NCBI RefSeq assembly: GCF_964275005.1
Contig: NC_092697.1
Span: forward strand, 17,882,638-17,946,637
Origin: Diadema setosum
Lineage: Eukaryota > Echinodermata > Echinoidea > Diadematoida > Diadematidae
Direction: 5' to 3'
Length of the DNA stretch: 64,000 nucleotides
The position numbers and the translations under genes are program-made. Of this stretch, positions 22,601 to 34,727 are shown piece after piece; within the stretch, counting starts at the first letter, position 1, and every line of letters starts with the position of its first letter. A model generated the notes under the pieces. The model was not told where the DNA came from. It did no database searches and saw nothing but the letters and a program-made list of their open reading frames with translations.

Positions 22601-25600
22601 TGCATTGTTGTTGCTCCGGTGGTTTACATACTTTTCACTTTTTTTGTCCAATTCACCGCGGGCTAGCACAGATTGGTAATGATTGAGTGCTTGAATAGAC
22701 CCTGTACTTCAGAGCCTCTTCTCGGTTCACTCTTTTCTGGAGTGTGTGCTTTCTTTCCAAAATTTAGATAGGTTAGGCGAATTGAGTTATACATCATTCT
22801 AAATCTTAAAGTTTGCTTCTTTAGAATCTTTTCTTCACTAAAATTCCACGTCTGGCGATTTTGGGGTTGGTTTTGTGATGCAAAGTCACATTATCATCAG
22901 ACCATTACATCCCGTGTCAGTGTACTGTCATTCCAATACACCGAGGCGTTTTAATTATGACACCGTGATGTTGGAATAGACAATTGCACATCTTTATGCC
23001 CTATATATACACAACTGTTTTCTTTTCAATCGGTCAAACTGAATACGATTCTAAATAAACTGATTTCTCACTTGGTGCTGTGGGTGAGGGGGTAGGCATT
23101 GAACGACCATAGTGGTCCCCAGTGCATAGTGGATCCCATTTGGCTGACACCCACGGGAGAACCGCTGCTGTCAAATAACTGTCGGTTTCCTGCAAGGTGA
23201 AAATACTCTTTCTGTAATGTCTACAAATTTTTCGTAGAATGTGAAATCATGCTGCATCAGGAGGTCTATACGAGAATCAGATTTGTACGGCCTATATACT
23301 TGAGTGGATATTCTCATAGTTTCTTTCTGGGTCTAAAAGCTTTCGATGATAATAAGAAGTATGACAATGCGAGTAAAAATTTGACATTATACAGTCCTCT
23401 AAAGAGAGCTGTGTTCAAAAACGATTATTCCTTACACTTGTGTTGGTCTTAAAATAGCTTTAAGATGATATGAAAGCAAAAGGTCTTGACAGAATTTACC
23501 CAACGCCTTGTATCACGTATATAGTAGACGTTATCATAACTGTATGAAACGGACAACGGAATATGTTTTGAATATTTTCTTCGTGGAACGTGCTAATGGC
23601 ACACATCTGAGAGAAGACGTTTGTTGTTGTTTTTATTTGTTTGTTTGCTTATTTTTTTTTCTTTTATAGAGAAGATTACTACTGATTGTTAGATTTTTCT
23701 TCATCAAAATGTAGGCCTACATTTTTTAGTTTATAGATTAGCTGCTAGGGTTGAGGCTCGTTGACTCAAAAGCAGCATACTGCACTTGTCATTCAGGTGA
23801 AACCATTTATTCGAGATTGTGACTGCAATTGGGATGATCCGCTCGATTTGAGTATGAGAGATCAATTTGCAAACTCATTTTACACTGATTTCATCTTGAG
23901 AGCCTATTTATTTCGAACCATGGCTCCGCAGCACACATCACTTTTTGATGGGTGAAAAATATTAAGTGTAATTCCAAAAATATTCTGTATCAAAATGCTT
24001 TTATCATGGTGTCTATTGCATTGCGTTTCTGTTTGCATGACGTGTTCATGAAAGAAAATGCAGAAAAATGAAAGTGGAAAAAAAAAATAATAGAGTGATT
24101 TTGTTTTAATTCACCTCTGCACTCCACCAAATCAATTTCTCCCGATGCAGGCCAAGTTCCATAACCATTGTGTTTGGGAAGAAGCCAGATCGCTGATGAA
24201 GAAATAATAATCGCTTTCATTTGATTACCTTTTGCTGACATCTTAGAATGTAGTTGCTGAATGTGATTTGTGAGTGACCTCATATTATGTTTGCATCACT
24301 AATGGTTGTAGCTGAACGTTGTCTAAAGAACAATTACGTGCTGTGCTAATTACAACAGGAAAAGTTTGAAAACACAGATATTTTTTTTAAACCATACGTA
24401 CGTGTATGCCCTGCGACGTAAATGTATAGCAAAACACCGTTTTGTTAATGATATTCATTACTACATGTTTTACTAAAATCATGATCATTACTACAATATT
24501 CATCATAAGACATGTCACTTTCACAATCATTACAGGTAGATTGTCACTTTTGTTTCTGGTACCATATTATAAAGAAACTAATTACATCTTATATTTCAAC
24601 TATTGGCTATTAGCCTTCGTCTTGTTATCAACACAGGTGTGTGTTTACATGTTAATACACTGAATAGCAATATCCTGAATAAACTCAACAATCGGTGTTC
24701 AAAAGATATAGATGGCAATACTGCCTTAGGTCATGTCCGTGTGATACATTGACATTCACAGTGCTGCTTGGAACACTTAGTCGTTTTGAAAGAGAATAAA
24801 CTGGTTTAAGTCTAACAGTGGTGATGCCGAATACTAATAAAAAGTATAAAGAAAGACATGTGGAAGAAGAAAAAGGAGAAAGCTATGTATTACCTGGCCA
24901 TATCCAGTCTCCAGACGGCATCTTAGCCTCAACCTCCAGTCGTCCATACTTAAATGAAAACGTGTTCACGGTTCTGATTCTAGCCGACTGGATAGGATTG
25001 AGAATATTGCTATAACTTCCACTTCGCTCGCAACCCCACCAGGCGTTACCCGTGCAAAGGTTGGCTGGTGAGGAACCTGGGGAATGGATGGCATTGTTAT
25101 AATACGTGGCCTATATCTTATTACAGTAGTATAATAGAATAATATTTGTATATTTTACTTTTACAGTTTCGCATACTTAAAGATGTTTGTCACGATTTTT
25201 ATAAACATCACACAGGTAAATACAGTAGTATTCCCAATTATATACAGGCATGAAACACATTTAAGATTTACCACGCTTACTGGTGGCATGACAGTTGTAA
25301 AAGTACAAGCTTGTTTAAATGCAATGAATTATAGTTGGGAATGTGGGTTAGTGTAAACACAAATACATGATGATATTAGAGAAAAGCCCTTACGAAAACT
25401 TCCCGAACAACATCATTTTTTTTTTGTCAGTAAATTCGCTTTTTGAAGACATTGAGCTTCTGTTTGCATTATGACAAGAATGCAAACGAGAGATTGCAAC
25501 AAATCGACTTGATTAATTAGTAATACTAAAAGATTATGAAAAAATGCAATGAATCACCAAGATGAACAATTATGTAATGTACGAACAATGGAGGGACACG

Positions 25601-27872
25601 TCAATGGAATGACTATTCATGCGATTCCTGAGATGGGAAAAGGTATATTTAATAAATCTTACCCCACAGATTGAGGTTTCCATTGTACAGGAACTCTTCT
25701 CCGTATTTGTCAGAGGTAAGAGTCTGGTGAATATATACAAAATAATCACCACGTTTGATCAGCAGGGTGGTTCCTCTCAAAAAAAAAATGATAAATCTGC
25801 GCCTATACGGACAATTATTACGGATTATCATGAAAGAATGTAGTATCTCATATATACATGTTCAGCGTGGCAGTCGTGGCAGGATGGTCAGTGTAACAAC
25901 ATGATAACATTACTTCATAACTAATGATTATACTCTTTTGTGGGTGAACCCCTTTTTCACCATACTGAGATTTTATTTGGCAGTATTTTGACTTGGTCCA
26001 GTTTGCCTTGATAATGACCTGAAGGGGAACACAAAAGATGGTGTACAAAGTCAGTGAGGATTGTAGAAATCTTCGAGAACGGATTCAAAAGCAGCATAAT
26101 TCTTTTCACATCAAGGGTAGCCTCCTTAATACAGGACTTCTCGTCTGAAGGATCTTGCCGTTATTACCCCAGCTTTGTTAGGTACTATTTAAGGTGAATC
26201 TAGAGGGCTATCATAGATAGATAGATAGATTCCTGGTCTAAAGCCCCAACTATGACACTGTGATCCTTCATTTCCGCGCTTTGAGTAGATAGTTAAGATA
26301 GATAGCCGTAAGAAAATCTGTATGCAAAGGTAGTAATGTAATAAAATAGTGCATGATAGATGAAGATCCGTGTGAGGTATAATACCCCACCAACGAAAAC
26401 CTGTGTAGCAAAGAGCAGTAATAGGTTCTTACTGCACTTTTTCGACTTACTGGTTTGATGTACAGAATGCCATCACGAACGTAGCTGTTGGAACGGTTGT
26501 TGGTGTAATACTGGAACTCCCAGTTCTGAGGTAAGGGAAGGTTTAAGAGCAACACCAATGTGTATATATTTCCAAAAACGTACGTTCTTCCCTTTCGGAC
26601 CAAGAAACACAGCCATAGCAAGCTCTCGGCAATATCCTCAGATGATTTTGTAAATCCGTTTTCAACATCATGCAAACATGCATATTATGAGTATGGTCAT
26701 ACTTGTGGCAATTATGTGGCAATTATGACTGTATGTTAATACAGTCAATCACATCAACAGGTGTCTCTATGGCAAATTAGGACAACTTCTATTTACGAAA
26801 TATTTGTTTCGAATAATTGATCAAAAGCCAGAAATTAAAAAAGAACAACACACACAATAGTGTACAACGAAAAAAAAAAATGAGTGATTGAGTTTACTTA
26901 GTTCTTCACTTTACTATAAAACAAAGAAAAAAAAAGAAGACTATATACTGTATATCCCTGTCTGCTAGAGCAATAAAAACTGGGTGTGGATAGAGGATGA
27001 AGGAGCAGCAGGAGAAGAAGGAAGGGAGACACGTATAGAATGAATATGAAGAAGACGAAGAGGAAAACCACAAGATGAAGATTATTTCAGGATCCAGACA
27101 TTGTCGGGCTTGTGCTTTAACCACTTCAGTGCCAGGGACTTTGTACAGTGTAAAACGCTAAGGGGTTTCTGTCCCAATTAGCACAGAAAGGGTTAATGCT
27201 CACTCCTCCACCACCGGCGGTGATCTCGTGCTCCCAAATATGATGGTTGAAAGAATCGAATTCTTCCTGGAAGATGAGACCGTTGCATGGCGGCAGGTTC
27301 TGATCACATGAAGAGCTGCATGGGTAACTGCTGCATGTAGAGTCCTCAGCTGGAAGAATTATGACATACAATCATTATGACATGTGCTTTGTTTTGTTTT
27401 GTTTTTTTACATAAAATTATCGCTTAAAAAAAAAACAAACAGGAATTACAATTCCGCCTGCAAAGTGGAATCACACAAAAAGTAATGATTTACACGAGCG
27501 AATAACTTCAACACTAAAACAAAAACCAAAATGTCTGTGTGGATTGAGTAAATGCAGCTATACTTGTAGACCACATGGGTTATTTGATTAAAAGTGTGGC
27601 CATCGCTGTCACTGTGTCAAGGGTAATTATGTGACAATCATGAATATTACGACATTTATGACTTCTAACTTAATCATTACTCATATGTCTATGTTTGACT
27701 TTAAGAATTATGGGGAAAAACAAAGCAAAAAAAAGTGAAAGGCTTTTAAGAACTTCTTAATCGTATTCTAAGAAGTCTAAAAACATTATGCAAAAGCTTT
27801 TCTTCTTTTTTCCTCACCTGTAGCAGTTGCTAAGCAGCTGCAAAGTAAGAATATGCACAGGGGCCACCACAT
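19656..27872 (-). CDS. Secreted GH16 endo-1,3-beta-glucanase (laminarinase/GNBP family)
   Basis: Ten exons join in phase from ATG at 27872: 27818-27872, 27204-27349, 26451-26525, 25663-25723, 24894-25076, 24115-24192, 23072-23189, 21319-21393, 20192-20336, 19656-19904 (TAG). They give 394 residues, a normal length for animal GH16 laminarinases. A signal peptide (M-W-W-P-L-C-I-F-L-L-C) is followed by a Cys-rich start, then the jelly-roll GH16 domain with F-Q-E-E-F-D, W-E-F-Q-Y-Y and F-Y-L-I-L-N-V-A-V-G-G. The active site G-E-I-D-L-V-E is intact (E192, D194, E197), so it should hydrolyse beta-1,3-glucans. Insect glucan-recognition proteins often lack these glutamates. There is no CBM39-like N-terminal module. 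Likely role: digestion of algal or fungal glucan, or glucan-sensing defence. Only a weak TATA-like CTATAG is seen near 27950. Confidence 0.95.
22199..22890 (+). mobile_element. Dispersed repeat R, copy 2
   Basis: Nearly full-length relative of 59623-60416: 'caacaaaaagtctcacgcac' at the left and 'ggcgattttggggttggttt' with TGTGATGCAAAGTCACA at the right. The left terminus is shortened. Lies in a GH16 intron. Confidence 0.7.
24115..24192 (-). CDS. Catalytic-site exon of the GH16 glucanase
   Basis: A 78-base exon, phase 1-1, coding A-I-W-L-L-P then W-P-A-S-G-E-I-D-L-V-E-C-R. E192 is the expected nucleophile, D194 its helper and E197 the acid/base, as known for family GH16. Confidence 0.92.
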
Positions 27873-29123
27873 TGCGACTTTGGAAATGCGTCTTGAGCGT
27901 CCTCTCGGCAATGTCTTATCTATCGACTTAAGATGAAGACCAGAGCTTCTATAGCCTCTTCCCATATTGCTGTTATGAAACCTTGCATAAGTGGCCGTGC
28001 CTATCTCTAATGTTAGTTACATATTAATAAAGATGTACCATTAAATCCTGCCGCTATAGCCACGCCATGTGTTCATTTCTCTACACTTATCTGCGTAATG
28101 ATAAGTCACACGAATCATTTGACGGTCTATTATGCTCCACGGGCAGAAGATATCCTCTTTTACAGTTCCTTGAACCCATAGTCATAGAGAAGATACTTCT
28201 AATGATAATCATGAAGAAAAAATAGCGAAAGTGATTATCATGTTCCTCTTCTTCTTCTCCTTCTTCTTCGTGCGTTAGAGTGACTACAATCAACTTGTTG
28301 ATAATTCTATCACTTTCGGGGAGGTCTAAGTTGCACAAGTCTTCAAGGGTTCAAGTTTAATCTTCATATCAAGAACACTATGATTACCAAAATAAAGTCG
28401 TTTTATCAATAACTAGTAAATGATAATTACAATGGTATCGAAACGATAGCAATATGACCGAATCTTTCGGCAAATGTGAGGAATGCACAAAATGCACCAA
28501 AAAATGCATCACAAAAACGAATATCTGCCTTTACACTGCATTAAGGAACCTCACAAGCGCAATAGAAATAGGTCTGTGGAATGGAAACACTGAATGCTGA
28601 GGTACATGTGAAACAATACATAATTGGTAAATCGAATAACGATAGTAAAAGAATGCAGATTTAAGACAAACCGTTACACACCTCTCTCCCCCCCCCCCCC
28701 CCCTCCTCGGGAGGATCTCGTCTGTCTCAGATAAAAAAAAAAAAAAAAATGTCCCTGAGAAGCGAACATCTGGAGCAAACGATTCTGTTTACCCCATATC
28801 TAGTTGGCGAGTTGCCTAGACATTTACTGATAAGGCAAAACAAACGTATCATAGACAAAACTCATCAAAGACATCATAAACTTAGAACTTGACGATTAAA
28901 AACTGACAACCATGACAAGAACAGTATTGCAAGAAGAATTTTCGGAAATAATATCATACATTGCACATTTCATGTAACTAAACACAATCTGAAATACAAC
29001 ATCGGACAAAGTGTACACCATCCCCACAGCCGGAAATGGTCAAAGAACAATGGAGTTTAATTTCTTCTTCTTTCTTCAAGTTCTGTTGTCCTCTCTTCCA
29101 ATAATACAATATTCTTTCCGCAT

Positions 29124-29128
<5 letters not shown>

Positions 29129-29157
<29 letters not shown>

Positions 29158-29190
29158 TTTGTTTGTTTGTTTTTTGTTTTTTGTTTGTTT
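29129..29190 (+). repeat. GT microsatellite with GTTT extension
   Basis: About 13 GT units then several TTTG units. Confidence 0.9.
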
Positions 29191-29534
29191 GCGTTCCATG
29201 CCTCTTGAGACATTGCCTCGACATTACCCACATTGATCCAGTCAAAATAATTTATTGTCAAAACAAATAATTCTTAAGTATGCTCAGCCTCGGGGAAAAG
29301 GGGGGGGGGACATTCATATCGTGTTGAGAGGGTATTATCTTCTGTGGTACATGTACACCAAACTAGTGGATCCCCTAACATTCGTTGAAGATTATTTTGA
29401 ATGCATCTATAAAGACTATAGTACATCTAACACTTTCCGTGCCAATTATTTGATTTATACTTTGGACAGTATGGACAACGCTGTAATGGAGTTTGATGTG
29501 CCTATTGGCACTCAAAGCACAAAAGGGTTACGGC

Positions 29535-30817
29535 ATACATATAATATAGGTCAATTTCGCACTTTTTTTAGTCCAGTTCCTATTTGCTGCATTCAATTTA
29601 GCACAATTAGCCTAGATGACATGTTCGGTATTTCAATTTTATAATCTTTTCATTCAAATTCATTTTGGAGCATTCGAATTACCTTTAACATCATTCGAAT
29701 CAGCACTTTTTCAGTTCACATTCGTAAGACACGCACCATTTCGCAACTTGTTCATTCAATTTAGTATGATATAGTCACGTGATCACGTAAACCCTGCGCT
29801 CGTTCATTCGAATTCATTCTTGGGCATCCAATTTCGCATTTACTGCAGTCAATTTAGCAGATAAGTTAAATGCTTTTATTCTTTTTTTTTTCATTTTCAC
29901 TCATCATAGGTTTTGTTTGCAAACATCATAACATTTCATATTTTTGTATTCATTCCTTATTCTGATATCATCTTTGCAACAGTATTTTCAAAATATGTGT
30001 ATGTGTTTATGATGTTCGATAACATTATTTCATTCACAGATACATTAATCTTAAGTTTGTTTTGACATTAATTGGGAGAAGGAGGTTTCAATTTACATCG
30101 TGATTATTTCTTTCATCTGCATGTTTCATTATTTTCATTTGGTGGGTGCTATATTGCGTTAATCATCATTAGGAATAGAGTTCTTGTATCAGCTCTAGCC
30201 ATTAATTTGTCAAGATTACCCTCAAATGCTTCTATTATTCTTCCCCTGTCTTCTTGAGATATATTATATGCCTGTATCTAACTCGTGCTGCCATGACTGG
30301 ACATAAGAAAGTGAAGTGAATCTATGGTACTGGTGCATGTATAGTTCTGATAACATGTATGAATGAAGAGGGGCATTACAGAACAACAAACTTGAGTTAT
30401 TCAGGGTCAAAGATACTCTACTATATAGTTTGTGGATGAAACAAAAATTCACATTTAAATAGGTATAAATCACGGTTCTCACCTTTTCAAAATAGAAATA
30501 ACATAACGCCAATTTGAATGAACATGTTCGGAATTTGACTGCCCATACGCGAAATTGAATGACTGAAATACCATTTTCCGCCAGTGCTGGCGAATTTAAA
30601 TGACCGAAGGCACGTGCCAATTTGAATGCCCGTTTTACGAATTCGAAAGGCACATGTGCAAATTTCATTGATCGAAATGCTAAATTGAACGAACAAGTTG
30701 CAATTTTGAATGACAGAATGTGCAGTGGACGAGGTTTTTCGCTAAATTGAATGAACCTTTTATAAAAAGGAACTGACAAAAGTGCGAAATTGGCCGGGAA
30801 AACCTATAATATGTACG
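29535..30817. mobile_element. Large palindromic non-autonomous element with CATTCAATTTAGC motifs
   Basis: The left arm GGTCAATTTCGCACTTTTTT is answered by GTGCGAAATTGGCC at 30783-30795. CATACATATAATATAGG and CCTATAATATGTACG extend the inversion. Both arms iterate 'cattcaatttagc' and 'attcgaattc' motifs. An open frame across 30264-30779 is made of these motifs and is not a gene. Class unknown. Confidence 0.65.
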
Positions 30818-31961
30818 TTTTTGTTTTTTTTTAAAGACATAGTTTCCCATTTCCAGATGAAACAGAAACCCAACATTAGTTCTTCAAAATAGTTCTAAAA
30901 TGTGAGTTAGCAATAGAAAAACCCAATGTAGAAATGTTACTCAGTTTAACAGTCTACAGTTACGGTTTATTGAGAAAAATAGCGATAATTATCTCCTTAT
31001 ATGTTTTATTGCGAGATCTGCCCTTGCAATCTAAGGGCTGACAATGTTTGATTCTATTACAAGATTCTTAAATTGCAACTGATCGTCAAATTGCTCCTAC
31101 AAGCTAGGTAAGTATGAGTGAGCACATCTCGTGATAAATCTGTCATGTTTTTATGTTGTCTGTGATAGGTCTTGTATATTCCATTACCTTCATGTGGCGT
31201 CTTATATACATGTGTGTACGTATTATGTAAAATTTGTTTCGTACTTAGCAGACTACTGAATAACTAAATGAATACAAGCAGTGTCTGTATGACTCGATGG
31301 TTGTCTAATGCTAAATTGATCACCTATTTCCAATTTATTCTGAAAAAAAAAATGCCGCAAAAATAACAAACAAACCCTGAGCTGGGATCATTCATACTTA
31401 CACTTTAGTACCACATACATCAGTAAGGGTAAAGACCTATACAGCACTGGATACGCACTTGACGGCACTGTGAAATGAATGCAGCAGATTTCAATTAGGA
31501 ACTGAAAGAAGGACTAAGCCACGATCAGAAGACAGACCTGGCTAATTTGTCACGTTTCAATCTCTCCCTGCCTAAAGATATGGAATGAAACAGAACAGTG
31601 GAGAGTTTTGAAATCAACAGGCAGCGTGACGTAATAATTGAGAACTCATGATGACCCATGACATCTATGTTCCGGTTAGTAACTAAATAAGTCATAATTG
31701 TCCTTTCACTATTAGGCCCTACTATAAAGATGTCTGGTCACTAAAACGAATGCAAGGTTCCGCCTACTCACTGTTAGGTAGACATGGTATTAGAAACTTT
31801 GCAAGATAGGTAGGCATTGTATGTCTAACATATAAATAGATAAATAGAATAAGAAATCTTTTGAACCAGAGAGAGGAAATCGTGGGTCAAATGATATCTT
31901 TGTCAATAAGTTCATGGTTTCCATCGACGAAACTTCATCGGTTCTCATTGATTTTAACTAG

Positions 31962-32594
31962 TTAGATATTTAGCCAGCTGTGTTCAGCAAGAAACGATTG
32001 CTCTCCGTGATTTGTTTTTACGTCGTCAATCACACCGTACTTGTCTACTGTTAATTTGGCATATCTGAAGACGACTGGGCAATGATCAACTGACACTTCA
32101 CGTCTCCATTCCTTAGCTCGCGCGCTGCCGGGAAATGTCGTCGTGTAGGTGACGACGCACGAAATTTTCTTGGCAAAGAAAGTCTCGAGGACAATCTTTA
32201 TTGAAGAGCGCCCTCTAAGGTTTCTTCGTTTGTTGAGATTAATTTGGCAGCCCAGTAGTTTTCTTACATCGAACTGTTTGGCGTAAATATGCGACAGGAC
32301 AAACTGCAGTCTCCTCGTTTGTACGTTGCCCAGAGGAACATGGCTGTTCACAAAACGTTCGTTTGCACTTTCGTAGACACGATTGAGTTCGTTGAAGGGG
32401 TTTCGCTTCCTCGATGTCGACTGGTCGAAGACGATTTCTGAAACGACGTTCGGAGTGGTCACAATTTCGTCCAAATTCACGGTAGTGTAAGCTTTGTGGC
32501 TGTCATTGAAAGATACAAAAAAGTTATAGAGTGTAATGATCCTTGAGTTAAAGTCGTTGATTGGGGTTGAGTTGTGTTTGCGTGTGTGAGTGTT

Positions 32595-32629
<35 letters not shown>

Positions 32630-32942
32630 GTTCCTTTTCCCGCAAAGCAGCTGGAACATAGCCATCATAGCCATTTGGTTTTGTCTGCCATCATTATCAG
32701 AGCCAGAACACAATATTCCTTTTAAGAAGTAGCACGCCAATTCTGAAGTTATTTGACCTGAATATAGCAGTTTCTCCAGTGGAGGTAAATGAAAGTAACA
32801 TTATCACTTGTCAAATGCTGTGATCTTTAGAAATAGATTAATATGTGGATGGATTTTTTTTCCAAATATCTAAAAACATGTCAAAGAAATATTACTTGAT
32901 GATATAGATACTTACTTATAACCATTGCTGTATCAGAATAAA

Positions 32943-33021
<79 letters not shown>

Positions 33022-34687
33022 GGTCTTATTTACCCAGGGTAGCCTCTTCAGTGTTGCCACTGCTCTACCAGAGGGCCCTGCTATTATTATTACCCTAGCG
33101 TTGCCAGGTACCCATTTATACACCTGGGTCGAGAGGGACACAGTGGGTTAAATCATCTTGTCCAAGGACGTAATACTATAAGCACTGGGCGGGATTCGAA
33201 CTCGGGTCCTCCGATCGGGAGTCGGGAGTCTTGTCCACTATGCCACAGCGCCCCCACAATAGTAAGACTATTGTCCAAATTAAACACAGATTGAAAGTAA
33301 CGATACTTTTCGAATCCTGCACGAGTATGTACTCCGAATGCTCAAAATACCGTCATGAACTTCATTACGTCATATCTTTCACTGTTCAAGAAACAGAAAG
33401 TAATCATATTCAAGATTGCTTACGGTTTCAAACATGGTAATCGCCAGTCTTTGACATTAAACCATTGTCGCACAGTGGTTGCTCGAGGACGCTCGGTTCG
33501 ATGATACTTTTCTGAGGAAGTCCCTTGAAGAAATATCATATTCTGCCGTTTCTTCAACTTTGTAATCGTGGCGCCCGTCAGATCTTTCTCTTCGAAGAAA
33601 ACCTAAAGAATTATAAATCATTGAGTGTTACAAGAATAAACTCTTCTCTAGCAATTTAAGAAATATCAAAATTATTGGTTTTGTAGTTGCACTACTATGA
33701 TTGTACTACCAAGTGTGCATGGAGGAGCAAAACAATATACATGTATTGGGGATCTTCACTGTTTCTTTCTTTTAGGGAACAAAATGTGATACGTCATTAA
33801 TATCAACTTTCTCTGAGCGATGTAACTTGTATCCTGTATAATACGATACTGTATTTCCGTGTGAACGTATCTACTGTCTATGGGCAAGTAGTAACCTGAG
33901 AATAAGATTATTATGTTCACATGCATTTTAGATCTATGAAAAAAAAAATACGTGTTGTTGTTTTTTAAGAAAACAAAACCGACGCTATCCGTATTTCTAC
34001 AGACCACTGTGTTTTACTGAAGCAGGATATGGCACGTCTGAAACCCGCTCGTATATTGAATATTATGTGAATAGTCATTGGGGACTGCTCTGATCCCCTT
34101 CCTTCCGCCATTTCCTTATAAATGCACGTTTTTGATATGATGACCAGACATTATCATTGACTGCCTTGATGTCGGTAAAATGTATTTTGTCATGTCTGCA
34201 ACCTATAAGGCATATCATACACAGAGTATAATATCATAAACTGCAGCAAAAAGAAAAAAGTAAACACTTTTTCGAAATCATATTTTTAATACAAGATTTT
34301 GATGAAAATCAATGTATTATACTCCGTAATGAAGGTATATAATTCAATTGGCTATCAAACTAGTATGTTAATACAAAGGGAAGCTTTACGCACGAGTGAA
34401 CACATTCGTTTTTCTCTTCCAATGCACAAAAGTAAAAATTGCAAATATCGACATGTTGTCTTACATTTAGAAATTTGATTTGATTTGATTTAATTTCTGC
34501 TTAATTCCGTTACATCAGATATGATTGTGTACAAGTCATTTATGACAAACAGTATATCGACAGATGGTTTTTAGTACAAAACAAACAAGTACAAACAGCT
34601 TAGGGCACTTAAGCAGAAGGGTCTCCAAAATAAGCCGAGGCCTGACGGTATGGAGACCCTATACTTTAATAGCTACTCTGGATAGAA

Positions 34688-34727
<40 letters not shown>

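Larger units (their letters stand above)
20337..27817 (-). other. Introns of the GH16 gene
   Basis: Nine introns of roughly 0.3 to 1.7 kb. Only the 21394-23071 intron holds a recognised element (repeat R, 22199-22890). The others are AT-rich with short homopolymer runs and show no second gene. Confidence 0.6.
27873..31961. other. Region between the GH16 start and the unknown gene's stop
   Basis: Expected to contain the GH16 promoter just above 27872. Also holds a C-run (28689-28703), a GT microsatellite (29129-29155) with GTTT repeats, and the palindromic element 29535-30817. No gene was recognised in 28000-29500 or 30820-31960. Confidence 0.5.

Noticed and set aside
30264-30779. 171-codon minus-strand open frame
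   Set aside because: Made of iterated CATTCAATTTAGC-type words of the palindromic element; no domain.
33192-33250. tRNA gene on the minus strand
   Set aside because: Same SINE head as at 1577.
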